Assembly: GCF_900537995.1 (NCBI RefSeq)
Contig: NZ_LR027880.1
Span: 205,001 to 269,000 of the forward strand
Reading direction: 5' to 3'
Length of the DNA stretch: 64,000 nt
Source of the DNA: Roseburia intestinalis L1-82
GTDB taxonomy: Bacteria; Bacillota; Clostridia; Lachnospirales; Lachnospiraceae
Below are positions 18,167 through 26,941 of this stretch, in pieces. Below the pieces are notes generated by a model. The model saw nothing but the letters and a program-made list of their open reading frames with translations, searched no databases and was not told where the DNA came from. The position numbers were made by a program, and so were the translations under genes. How positions within the stretch are numbered: the first letter of the stretch is position 1; every line of letters starts with the position of its first letter.

Positions 18167-21100
18167 ATGAGAAAACGTTTTATGGGAAAACGACTTGCAG
18201 CCGCTCTTTTAGCGGCTGCAGTTGCGTTTTCAAGCGGCAATTTTGCAGGGGGATACGAGTATGTCTATGCGGCAGAAGCGAGTGTGTTTTATACCGGGAC
18301 AAACACAGTAACAAAAGACAAACTGGATCTTGCAACAGAGGATTGGGATAATCCGCCAATGATCACTTATGATGAAAGTATTGCAGATTGTGTGACAACG
18401 AAAGATTTCACAATGAAGGCAGATATTACACTGGATGATGAGGCGTACGCATCATTGGGTACCGGGGAAAGTTACTTAAAGGTTCAGGGTATCGTGAAGC
18501 TGGGAAGTGAGTGGACATGGACAGACAGTCAGGATATCCCGTATTTACAGCAGAGCAGTTTTTCAGAAGATACACATAAAACAACGATTACGATCAAGTT
18601 TGAGGATAAGGATGCAGATGATTTAAAAGGTGTATATTTCCGACTGATTGGTCAGGGCTTTTCAGGAACATGTACATTTTCCAATGTTACATTAAGCGGT
18701 GTGGCAGAAGCGCAGCCGGAACTGCCTGCAAAAGATCCGAGTGTGATCGATGATTTTGAATCTGCAGAGACAGGAAGCAGTGCAGGCTGGGAGCAGGAAG
18801 GCGGCTGGCAGTACGACAATGCGGTAGGAATCAGTGTAGCTGAATTTCAGGGAAGCAAAATGTTAAAGGCAGATCTCGATTATACCGGTTGTGAAGGTTT
18901 TACATGGAGTGAGGCAAAGATTAAAAAGTCGTTTGCAGAAGGACTCGATGTATCGGCTTATAATGTTTTAAGCTATGAAATGATCTATCCGGAAGCTTTT
19001 GACGGTTCTTTTAAGGCAAAGATTTTTGCAAAAAACGGAGCAGATGATGTGGAGATCATCAACAAAGAAGCAAAGATCGAAACGTCAGATCTCGGTGACG
19101 GATATAAGAAAGCAGTGGTCACTGTCAAATTCTCACCAAACACTGCAAAGATCACGGATCTGATGATTGGAACAGTTGGTGTGAGCACTGCCTTTTTGGG
19201 AAGCGTATATCTGGATAACCTGACTTTATCCCAGTATAATGCAGCGGGCGATTATACGGAGATCACAGAGACGGCAGGAGAGGCTGTGCTTGCAGATACG
19301 TCCAGTATGCCGGAAGAAGTAACACTTTCGGATGTGAATGCATCAGGTTCAGCAAAAGCGTTATATGCATATTTAAAAGGACTGGATGCTGCTGACCAGG
19401 TATTATTCGGACATCAGAATGACACAAGCAAGCATGTTTCAACCAGAGACGGTGTCTATTCGGATACAAAGGACGTGACCGGAAGTATTAGTGGTCTGGT
19501 CGGAATCGATTCGCTGGCACTGACAGGCGTGGAACTTGGAATTGATAACGTAGATGATGCAGTTCAGAAATCTATCGAGATCAGCAAGGCAGCAGCTGCA
19601 GAGGGTGCAATCATTACATTATCCACCCATATGCCGAATATGAGCAATGAAAAAATCATTGCAACACCGGATGCGGCGAGAAAATATGATTTTTCACAGT
19701 GTGATTTTTCGGAGGCAAAAGACCTGAGCAATAACTGCTCCGCAGAAGTACTTCCGGGTGGAAAATACAATGCGCAGTTTACAACCTATCTTGATATCAT
19801 TGCAGATTACGCAAACGGACTTGGCGATATTCCTGTTTTATTCCGTCCATTCCATGAAAATACAGGCGGATGGTTCTGGTGGGGTGCTGCGACAACCGAT
19901 AAAGAGACATACCGTGCGCTGTTCCAGTACACACAGGATTATCTGGCATCAAAGGGAGTACACAACTTTATTTATGTATATTCCCCAAATGGTCCGTTAA
20001 CTTCAGAGGAAGAGTATATGGACCGCTATCCGGGCGATGACTGTGTGGATATCGTTGCATTTGATTACTATGATGATTACAATACTTATCCGGCAGAATA
20101 TTCCGGCGAGTTTGTGGACAATTTAAAGAAAACCTGTCAGGTGGTAAAGAATATTGCAGACGCAAAAGGAAAAGTAGCTGCAATTTCCGAAACCGGTGTA
20201 AGGGTGATGAAGGCCGATGGATCGGATAATGAAGGAATTTTAGTAAAAGGAAATCCGATCGCAGGACACAACTGGTACAAACAGGTTAATCAGGTGGCAG
20301 TTGACACCGGAATGCCGTACTTCTTACTGTGGGCAAATTTTGGAGACACCAACTTTTATGTCCCATATAAATATGATGATACCCACGGACAGGAACTGAT
20401 CAACGAGTTTATTGAATTCTACAATGAAAAATCTTCTGTTTTTGCGAATGGAACAAACTTTTACGGAAATGCAGACCAGAAAGAAGTAAGAAATGTAAAT
20501 CAGGGAAATGCAGCAGGTTATTTTGCCAATGTTTTCTCTAAGATGGCAATCACAAGTGCATTTACTTTAAAAGCAAATGTGAGAAATGCACAGAGTGTAA
20601 GTTTTGTGCTGACAAACCCGGATACAAATACAGAAAAAACGATCACGGCAGAGAAAACGGAAGAATCCGGTGCTTACGAAGGTGTGCTGTCTGCGGATAT
20701 TCTGAGTGCACTTGGAACAACGGATACCGGTAAGATCAGCCTTGTGGCAGATGGCAAAACACTTGTGACTGTTTCCTATATCAGTTTTGGAAAAGAAAAG
20801 GAAACACTTGCAAAGAATGTCATTGAAAATTTTGAATTATACTATGATGACAATGACTACCTGAATGGAACTTTTACAGAAAATTCAGCAGCAAACTGCA
20901 GTTCTTCCTTTGTATTAGATAAGGATCATAAAGCAGAAGGTGTTTACGGAGGTGCATTTACTTATCAGCTTAAGACGGGCGGACCGGAAGTATGGACCGG
21001 ACGTATGAAAGGTTTAAGCACAAACGATTACAGCGAATACAATGCGGTCAGCATGTGGGTAAAACCGGATGGAAAAGGACAGAAACTGGTAGTTCAGCTT

Positions 21101-22093
21101 GTTTCCGGCGGAGAGGATTTCGAAGTATTTCTGACTGACTTTGTAAAGACGACAGAGGCAAAATATGTTACGATCCCATTTAACAAATTAAAGGGTAAAC
21201 AGAATGGAACTTTTGATCCAAAGAATGTTACGAAGTTTGCAATCTGGTGTAACAGCATTTCAGAAGACGGAAATGGGGTTGATATCCAGTCGAAAATTGT
21301 TTTTGATGATATCCGCTTTGTAAATGTGGATGAATCAAAGTTAAATGTGACAGAAGGTGGATATGTACTGACAGATCAGTCACTCGTGTCCGGAGGACAG
21401 AAACCGGGAGATACGGAGAAACCGGGAGATACAGAGAAACCGGGAGATACAGAGAAACCGGGAGATACAGAAAAACCGGGAAATACAGAGAAACCGGGAG
21501 ATACAGAGAAACCGGGTAATACAGATAAAACGACAGTTGCAAAGGTTTCCGGCTTCAAACAGTCCAGGGCAACGGAGACTTCCATCCGCTTAACATGGAA
21601 AAAAGTAAAGAAAGCAGATGGTTATCAGGTATACCGTTATAACAAATCAACGAAAAAATATCAGAAGGTTGCAACGGTAAAAACTAATACCTATACGGAT
21701 AAAAAGCTCAAAACAGCAACGGTTTATCAGTATAAAGTGCGTGCATACAGGAAAAGCGGTAAAAAGACGGTAACCGGAAAGTACTCCAATGTGATCAAGG
21801 CTGCGACCAGCCCGCAGAAGGTGACTGCGGTTAAGGCAAAACGTGTGAAGTCCAAGGTAAAATTAACCTGGAAGAAGGTAAAAGGTGCAGATGGATACGA
21901 GATCTACCGTGCAACATCCAAAAAAGGAAAATATCAAAAGATAAAGACGCTGAAAAAGGGCACTATTGTTTCTTACACAGACGGTAAAGCGAAGAAAGGA
22001 AAAACATATTACTATAAAGTAAGAGCCGTAAAAAATGCCGGAAAAACATCGGTGAAAGGAACTGCTTCAAATGCAGTGCGCTGTGGAAAATAA
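18167..22093 (+). CDS. secreted multi-domain GH26 endo-beta-mannanase
   Basis: A 1308-residue extracellular enzyme that should cut beta-1,4-mannan backbones. A signal peptide (MRKRFMGKRLAAALL to about residue 37) is followed by a beta-rich N-terminal domain, a CBM27-like module (FESAETGS...WEQEGGWQYDN, about 195-360), the GH26 catalytic barrel (about 395-760), a CBM23-like module (VIENFELYYDD, about 885-1070), a proline-threonine linker of hexapeptide repeats, and two fibronectin III modules at the C-terminus. The acid/base is Glu564 in RPFHE and the nucleophile Glu675 in AISETG. There is no LPXTG motif, so the lysine-rich last domains may hold it to the wall. ATG 18167 is preferred to an upstream GTG because GGAGG lies 7 bases before it. 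The CBM27-GH26-CBM23 order recalls the Roseburia intestinalis mannanase. Confidence 0.92.
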   Translation: MRKRFMGKRLAAALLAAAVAFSSGNFAGGYEYVYAAEASVFYTGTNTVTKDKLDLATEDWDNPPMITYDESIADCVTTKDFTMKADITLDDEAYASLGTGESYLKVQGIVKLGSEWTWTDSQDIPYLQQSSFSEDTHKTTITIKFEDKDADDLKGVYFRLIGQGFSGTCTFSNVTLSGVAEAQPELPAKDPSVIDDFESAETGSSAGWEQEGGWQYDNAVGISVAEFQGSKMLKADLDYTGCEGFTWSEAKIKKSFAEGLDVSAYNVLSYEMIYPEAFDGSFKAKIFAKNGADDVEIINKEAKIETSDLGDGYKKAVVTVKFSPNTAKITDLMIGTVGVSTAFLGSVYLDNLTLSQYNAAGDYTEITETAGEAVLADTSSMPEEVTLSDVNASGSAKALYAYLKGLDAADQVLFGHQNDTSKHVSTRDGVYSDTKDVTGSISGLVGIDSLALTGVELGIDNVDDAVQKSIEISKAAAAEGAIITLSTHMPNMSNEKIIATPDAARKYDFSQCDFSEAKDLSNNCSAEVLPGGKYNAQFTTYLDIIADYANGLGDIPVLFRPFHENTGGWFWWGAATTDKETYRALFQYTQDYLASKGVHNFIYVYSPNGPLTSEEEYMDRYPGDDCVDIVAFDYYDDYNTYPAEYSGEFVDNLKKTCQVVKNIADAKGKVAAISETGVRVMKADGSDNEGILVKGNPIAGHNWYKQVNQVAVDTGMPYFLLWANFGDTNFYVPYKYDDTHGQELINEFIEFYNEKSSVFANGTNFYGNADQKEVRNVNQGNAAGYFANVFSKMAITSAFTLKANVRNAQSVSFVLTNPDTNTEKTITAEKTEESGAYEGVLSADILSALGTTDTGKISLVADGKTLVTVSYISFGKEKETLAKNVIENFELYYDDNDYLNGTFTENSAANCSSSFVLDKDHKAEGVYGGAFTYQLKTGGPEVWTGRMKGLSTNDYSEYNAVSMWVKPDGKGQKLVVQLVSGGEDFEVFLTDFVKTTEAKYVTIPFNKLKGKQNGTFDPKNVTKFAIWCNSISEDGNGVDIQSKIVFDDIRFVNVDESKLNVTEGGYVLTDQSLVSGGQKPGDTEKPGDTEKPGDTEKPGDTEKPGNTEKPGDTEKPGNTDKTTVAKVSGFKQSRATETSIRLTWKKVKKADGYQVYRYNKSTKKYQKVATVKTNTYTDKKLKTATVYQYKVRAYRKSGKKTVTGKYSNVIKAATSPQKVTAVKAKRVKSKVKLTWKKVKGADGYEIYRATSKKGKYQKIKTLKKGTIVSYTDGKAKKGKTYYYKVRAVKNAGKTSVKGTASNAVRCGK
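21401..21526 (+). repeat. in-gene 18-bp tandem repeat encoding the PGDTEK linker
   Basis: Seven copies of an 18-bp unit (aaaccgggagatacagag) encode the hexapeptide KPGDTE or KPGNTE. The linker separates the CBM23-like module from the fibronectin III modules. Near-identical units make copy number likely to vary between strains. Confidence 0.9.
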
Positions 22094-22143
22094 AAAGATT
22101 TATCATAATAATGATTATCTGGAGCGTAGATAAGGCTGACAGC

Positions 22144-22186
22144 AAAAAATCCGTGCGGATCAAAACTGATCCTGCACGGATTTTTT
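22144..22186. terminator. bidirectional terminator
   Basis: AAAAAATCCGTGCGGATC pairs with GATCCTGCACGGATTTTTT with one bulge; A-runs and T-runs on both sides make it work in both directions. It lies between the convergent GH26 gene and the amino acid ABC transporter operon. Confidence 0.9.
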
Positions 22187-22228
22187 ACTTATTCATGACA
22201 ACAGGTTTCCTGTGAGGCGGTCTATTGT

Positions 22229-22972
22229 TTAGTTCAACATATTTAAGAACTGTGTGATCCTTGGAATGTTACTCTGCTCTAGTTCGGTGTAAGTTCCCTC
22301 TTTTAAGATTTTTCCCTCATCGAAGAAAACAACTTTATCTGCCACTTCTCTTGCGAAAGACATCTTGTGTGTAATGATCACGATGGTCTGTTTCTCGTCA
22401 ACCAGTCTGCGGATGATATTTAAAACTTCCACTTCAAGTTCCGGGTCTAAGGCGCTGGTAGGCTCATCAAAAAGAAGTAGTTCCGGTTTCATGGCGAGTG
22501 CCCTTGCGATGGCGATTCTCTGCTGCTGGCCGCCGGAGAGCTGTCCCGGATAAGCGTCGCGCTTATCGGATAAACCGACTTTCTCTAAAAGAGATAACGC
22601 TTCTTTTTCGCATTCACTTCGGTCTTTCTTTAAGACGGTGATAGGACCTTCCATAATATTTTCCAGCACCGTTTTGTGAGGAAAAAGCTGAAAGTTCTGG
22701 AATACCATACCGGTTTTCATGCGGATATTCCGGATCTCGCTGCCGCTGTACTTTACTTTCTGTCCCTCTTGAAAGGACATGGAAGAACCGTTTAAAGTAA
22801 CGGTTCCGCTATCCGGGATCTCAAGCAGATTAATACAGCGCAGCAATGTTGTCTTGCCGGAACCGGATGGCCCGATCAGGACGGTGGTTTTATTTTTCGG
22901 AATCTCTAAGGAGACACCTTTTAAGACCTGATTATTGTCAAATGATTTATAAATGTTATCTAAAGAATACAT
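22229..22972 (-). CDS. polar amino acid ABC transporter, ATP-binding protein
   Basis: The ATPase of a PAAT-type importer, 247 residues. Walker A is GPSGSGKT (34-41), the ABC signature LSGGQQQR lies near 147-154, and Walker B with the catalytic Glu is LLLFDEPTSALD. It drives the adjacent permease and binding protein. It is last in a three-gene minus-strand operon; its start is 9 bases after the permease stop. Confidence 0.95.
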   Translation of the reverse strand: MYSLDNIYKSFDNNQVLKGVSLEIPKNKTTVLIGPSGSGKTTLLRCINLLEIPDSGTVTLNGSSMSFQEGQKVKYSGSEIRNIRMKTGMVFQNFQLFPHKTVLENIMEGPITVLKKDRSECEKEALSLLEKVGLSDKRDAYPGQLSGGQQQRIAIARALAMKPELLLFDEPTSALDPELEVEVLNIIRRLVDEKQTIVIITHKMSFAREVADKVVFFDEGKILKEGTYTELEQSNIPRITQFLNMLN

Positions 22973-22981
22973 ATGATACCT

Positions 22982-23674
22982 CTACTTTCCGACACGCAGT
23001 TTTTTCTCAATCCATTTCTGCAGTCCGGTCAACAGCGTACAGAAAAGAAGGTAAATGAGTGCAACTTCGATATAGATCCAAAGGTATTCGAGTGAGCTTG
23101 CTGCGGCTTCCTGTGCTTTACGGAACATCTCACCGATCATGATCGTAGATGCAAGGGAAGTATCCTTGACAAGACCGATAAAGGTGTTAAAAAGCGGTGG
23201 TATGGATACGGTAGCAGCCTGCGGAATGATGATACGGCGGAATGTCTGCTGATAACTCATTCCGAGGGAATAGCCTGCCTCCCACTGACCTTTATTGATG
23301 GAAAGGATTGCCGCGCGGATCGTCTCTGCGGAGTAGGCACCTACATTTAAGGAGAGTGCCGAGATACAGGCAACCCACTTGTTGATGCCAAGGGGATTAC
23401 AGATACCCCAGTACATGATAAATAACTGTACCAGCAGAGGGGTTCCGCGGAATACCCAGATATAGATTCCGGCGATCTGTTTTAATACCGGTATTTTGTT
23501 GATAATGAAAAGCGCACACAGCACGGCAATGATGACGCCGATCGCAAAGGATACGAGCGTCAGGGGAATCGTGTAAAGCAGGCCCTGTCTTAGCATTGAC
23601 CAGAATGCATTTTTCATCAGTTCCGCTTGTCTTGCTGTAATAATACCCGCTGTCAGGTATGCATATGATCCCAT
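22982..23674 (-). CDS. polar amino acid ABC transporter, permease
   Basis: A 230-residue inner membrane permease of the HisM/GlnP type with about five membrane helices. The cytoplasmic EAA-like loop (GMSYQQTFRRIIIPQA, about 150-165) contacts the ATPase. A single permease gene implies a homodimeric channel. It lies 21 bases after the binding protein gene and just before the ATPase gene. Confidence 0.93.
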   Translation of the reverse strand: MGSYAYLTAGIITARQAELMKNAFWSMLRQGLLYTIPLTLVSFAIGVIIAVLCALFIINKIPVLKQIAGIYIWVFRGTPLLVQLFIMYWGICNPLGINKWVACISALSLNVGAYSAETIRAAILSINKGQWEAGYSLGMSYQQTFRRIIIPQAATVSIPPLFNTFIGLVKDTSLASTIMIGEMFRKAQEAAASSLEYLWIYIEVALIYLLFCTLLTGLQKWIEKKLRVGK

Positions 23675-23695
23675 GATTTTTCTCCTGTAACAAAA

Positions 23696-24550
23696 TTATG
23701 GCTGTGATACGTCCATGCCAAAATATTTTTCGGAAATTTCTTTGACGGTTCCGTCCGCTAATAATTCATCAATGGCAGAATTGAGTTTTTCAATCAGCTC
23801 GTCATTGCCTTTTTTCACCATAATGGCACTGGAATTGACATTATCAGATTCAGCAACGATCTTGGTGGAGTCCTCGCCGCCTTTCTGCTGTTTCCAGTAT
23901 GCGTAAGTTAATTCGTCGTTGATCGCACAATCGGCTTCCCCACTTAATACACATTCCATGGCAAGTGCAAATTTATCCTGTCCGACGATCTCTGCGCCGT
24001 AGCTTCTTGCAATATCGCTGAAGTTTGAGGTAAGACCTTCTGCAGCTTTTTTACCATTGATGTCTTCGAAGGAATTGATATCAGTATTGTCAGCAGCTAC
24101 GATCAGCACTGGTTTGGAATAAATGTAAGGGGTGGAAAAATCGAATTTTTCTTTTCTCTCATCTGTGATCGTAACCTGGTTCATGACAACGTCAAAGTTG
24201 CCGGCATCAAGTGCAGCAGTGATGGAATCCCACTCTGTCTCAACAAACTGGACATCATAGCCCATCTTTTCACCGATTGCATTTGCCATATCAACCTCAA
24301 AACCGGTTAAAGTACCATTTTCATCGTGGTAGGTGTATGGAGCATAAGTTCCCTCCATGCCGACAGTTAATACAGGTTTTTCAGCAGAATCAGCAGAACC
24401 TGTGGATTCTGTTGAAGTTTCAGCTGTGTTCTGTGCATTGTCAGCTGTATTATTTGCAGAATTACTTGCTGTATTGCTGTTAGAACCGCATGCTGCCATT
24501 CCTGTTGCTAAAACGGCTGTCAGTAAAATTGAAATCACTTTTTTCTTCAT
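23696..24550 (-). CDS. polar amino acid (possibly cystine) binding lipoprotein
   Basis: The substrate-binding subunit, 284 residues. A lipoprotein signal peptide ends in MAAC with Cys21 as the lipid attachment site, followed by an Asn/Thr/Ala-rich linker to about residue 58. The family 3 binding fold carries GTYAPYTYHDENG, GFEVDMANAIGEK and DVVMNQVTITDERK. The NQVTITDERK segment closely resembles FliY/TcyJ cystine-binding proteins, so cystine is my best guess; glutamine or another polar amino acid is possible. First gene of the operon, behind a consensus promoter. Confidence 0.88.
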   Translation of the reverse strand: MKKKVISILLTAVLATGMAACGSNSNTASNSANNTADNAQNTAETSTESTGSADSAEKPVLTVGMEGTYAPYTYHDENGTLTGFEVDMANAIGEKMGYDVQFVETEWDSITAALDAGNFDVVMNQVTITDERKEKFDFSTPYIYSKPVLIVAADNTDINSFEDINGKKAAEGLTSNFSDIARSYGAEIVGQDKFALAMECVLSGEADCAINDELTYAYWKQQKGGEDSTKIVAESDNVNSSAIMVKKGNDELIEKLNSAIDELLADGTVKEISEKYFGMDVSQP

Positions 24551-24628
24551 AAAACTTGTCCCTTTCCTTTTTTCATAATCTCCATCTTGTTTTCTTAATT
24601 CATACTATTCTGATATGATTTAGAAAAG

Positions 24629-24657
24629 ATTATACTTTTATCAGATAATGATGTCAA
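24629..24657 (-). promoter_or_regulatory. promoter of the amino acid ABC operon
   Basis: On the minus strand TTGACA (24657-24652), a 17-bp spacer and TATAAT (24634-24629): both hexamers are perfect consensus at ideal spacing. The start codon lies about 70 bases further on, leaving room for a short leader. Confidence 0.85.
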
Positions 24658-24729
24658 GTGATTTGCAAAGAAAACATTTTGGTTTGTAAAAAAATACGGT
24701 AACAACCTTGCTATACAGGAGAAATGAAG

Positions 24730-26661
24730 TTATTCCTGTATCGGAGAAAGAAAGTTTTTCAGTTCTTCAATCGGGATTGGTTTTGAAAATTTGAATCCCT
24801 GCAGATAGTCCGCGTGACTGTTCACACAGATGGTCTCCTGCTCATCGGTTTCTACACCCTCATAGAGTACTTTGTACCCGAGTTTTTTAAAAGCAGTGGA
24901 AAAGTAGTTCAGGATAAACTGGGAATTTTCATCCTTATTTGCCATCAGAAGAAGGCTGCGGTCAAATTTTACAACATCCAGTTTTAAGCTAAGAATCCGG
25001 TCAAAATTAGAATATCCGGTTCCAAAATCGTCGAGGTAAGTACATACACCGAGGGATTTAAACTGCATTACACGGTCAAGAACGAGTTCGTATTCGGTAT
25101 CGTTGCGGCTCTCGGTCAGTTCCACTGCGATGGTATGAAAATCAACACCGTTTCTTTCTACGATCTGCCGGAACTCTTCCATAAAATTTTTGTTGGAGAG
25201 CTCTGAAATGGAAAAATTTACGGAAACACGGGAGAGCTGGTAACCTTCATCCTGAAATTCCCGGATCGCACGGCAGGTCTTATTTAAAATGATCATGCTT
25301 AATTTATGGATATAGCCATTCTTTTCAGCGAGCGGAATAAACCGGTTTGGATATACCATGCCGGTGTCCTTTAGGTTCAGACGCATCAGTGCTTCTGCGG
25401 TGTCATAATTGCCGGCATTTACGTTGCGGACCGGCTGGCAGTATACAAGAACTCTTTTGTCATCAAGGGAACCGTTTTCTGCAATATCTTTTAACTGCGC
25501 CGAGAGATATTTCATATCATGAAAACTTTTATAATCGGCGGTGTCGCAGGAGCGGAAATTATTTAGTTCCATCGGTTCTGCAAAGAAGTTAAAAAGTTCG
25601 TAAAACTGCTCTAAGTTTTCACAGAAATCCAGATGATTGAACATAACGATCTTATAAGGCAGTTTATAAGTTTCAAAATGGCGTTTAAAGTCATTCTGGA
25701 TCATATCCTGCGCGATTTTATCTGCATTCCGGATGTCACTGACATCAATTGCAAGAACAAAAAAATCTGTAGATGGGTGGAAGAGGAGTCCGTTTTTAAA
25801 GTAGCCGTTCCAGAAGTTGAAAAAAAGTTTGCCAAGCTCATCCGGCATCACATATTCGGAATCAGTGTCGAAACGGAGACACATATAATAAGTAGAATTT
25901 TGAATTGACGCCTGCTGGTTTAAATATTCGTTTAGGGAATCTGCATTCAGGGCCCCTGTCTTGATACTGTAAGAACTTCCATGTACCATATAAAGGATTA
26001 CCATGATCGGCAGGAGAAAGGTGATGGCAAGGAAGGTATTGCTGCCAAAATAGTTTTCTGCACAGACGAGAAAAACACAGATGAACTGTACGATCACGAG
26101 CATATGGAATAAACTTGTTGGAATGCGTTTATGATAGTAAAGTAACAGGAAAAAAATAAACGCCATATAAATCCCGTAAGCAATCGTAAACGGTTTTAAA
26201 TAAAGGTTATCATGCCATGCACCTGAGCTGTCCCGGTAGAAACTGTAACCCAATACAGGTGACAGTGCATCCACAACGGCAAAAATGATATATAAGGAAT
26301 ATAGGAAAATATTCATGATATGTCCTGTTTTTCCCGGAATACCAATCAAAATCTTTAAATAAGCCGCATACAGACAAAAAATGAGCAGCAGGCTTGAATG
26401 ATATATTGCACGCAGAATACATAAAGTGGTATCACTGTCGAAATACAGTACAGTATAGTAAAAGCAGGAATTGCTGAAGGCTGCAATCAGCAAAAGCGCG
26501 ATGCAGGTGCGAAAAAGCAGAAAAAGTCTGCTGCGGCGGATAAATGTCTCCCGGAGAAGCAGTAAAAGTAATATACATAAGATCACGAGAATCATATCTA
26601 CAGCGGGAGTGTACCCGTTGATCAAAAAAGCGTTGGATAATATTTTTGGTTGCAGATTCAT
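24730..26661 (-). CDS. membrane EAL-domain c-di-GMP phosphodiesterase
   Basis: A 643-residue protein predicted to degrade cyclic di-GMP. About eight hydrophobic helices fill the first 230 residues and form a membrane sensor. A middle region (about 235-375) looks like a degenerate GGDEF domain without the GGDEF motif. The C-terminal EAL domain (about 385-640) keeps the catalytic set: EALMR for EALLR, NFSIS, ELTES, DDFGTGYSN, KFDRS, EGVET and the closing QGFKFSKP. It should therefore be active. The gene is single and divergent from the GH53 gene, with its own promoter. A GGDEF protein and a PilZ chemoreceptor lie within 16 kb. Confidence 0.92.
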   Translation of the reverse strand: MNLQPKILSNAFLINGYTPAVDMILVILCILLLLLLRETFIRRSRLFLLFRTCIALLLIAAFSNSCFYYTVLYFDSDTTLCILRAIYHSSLLLIFCLYAAYLKILIGIPGKTGHIMNIFLYSLYIIFAVVDALSPVLGYSFYRDSSGAWHDNLYLKPFTIAYGIYMAFIFFLLLYYHKRIPTSLFHMLVIVQFICVFLVCAENYFGSNTFLAITFLLPIMVILYMVHGSSYSIKTGALNADSLNEYLNQQASIQNSTYYMCLRFDTDSEYVMPDELGKLFFNFWNGYFKNGLLFHPSTDFFVLAIDVSDIRNADKIAQDMIQNDFKRHFETYKLPYKIVMFNHLDFCENLEQFYELFNFFAEPMELNNFRSCDTADYKSFHDMKYLSAQLKDIAENGSLDDKRVLVYCQPVRNVNAGNYDTAEALMRLNLKDTGMVYPNRFIPLAEKNGYIHKLSMIILNKTCRAIREFQDEGYQLSRVSVNFSISELSNKNFMEEFRQIVERNGVDFHTIAVELTESRNDTEYELVLDRVMQFKSLGVCTYLDDFGTGYSNFDRILSLKLDVVKFDRSLLLMANKDENSQFILNYFSTAFKKLGYKVLYEGVETDEQETICVNSHADYLQGFKFSKPIPIEELKNFLSPIQE

Positions 26662-26709
26662 AATTTCATTCCCCTGTAATCAGATTAAAAGTAATTTAGC
26701 CGAACAAAA

Positions 26710-26738
26710 ATTATACCATAATATGGGAAAAATGTCAC
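26710..26738 (-). promoter_or_regulatory. promoter of the EAL gene
   Basis: On the minus strand GTGACA (26738-26733), a 17-bp spacer and a perfect TATAAT (26715-26710), about 45 bases before the EAL start codon. It lies back to back with the galactanase promoter. Confidence 0.7.
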
Positions 26739-26755
26739 AAAAATTCATGCTCAGG

Positions 26756-26784
26756 TTGACGTTAAGACAGCAAAGTTATAAAAT
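26756..26784 (+). promoter_or_regulatory. promoter of the GH53 galactanase gene
   Basis: TTGACG at 26756-26761, a 17-bp spacer and TAAAAT at 26779-26784. The start site would be near 26791, inside the operator that follows, an arrangement that fits repression. Confidence 0.7.
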
Positions 26785-26788
26785 AAAA

Positions 26789-26806
26789 AGCGCAACCGAT
26801 TGCGCT
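26789..26806. promoter_or_regulatory. LacI/GalR-type operator
   Basis: AGCGCAACCGATTGCGCT is an 18-bp near-perfect palindrome with the CAACCGATTG centre typical of LacI/GalR-family operators. It covers the predicted transcription start of the GH53 gene. The cognate regulator is not adjacent; the LacI protein at 51311-52339 is one candidate. Confidence 0.65.
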
Positions 26807-26941
26807 ATATTGGAGAGAAAGAATGTTGCTGAAGCAGTCAGCCGCAGGTACCTTAAGAATATAGAGAAATCGTGGAAAAAAGAGCAAATTAATGGAGGGG
26901 AGTGTGAAAAAATTTTTTCACACACAGAAAAGGTGAACATT

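Noticed and set aside
21228..21585. Minus-strand frames with SVSPGF or SLYLPV repeats.
   Set aside because: They are the reverse reading of the PGDTEK linker repeat in the mannanase gene.
22094..22228. Riboswitch between the mannanase and amino acid transporter genes.
   Set aside because: The only structure is a bidirectional terminator between convergent genes.
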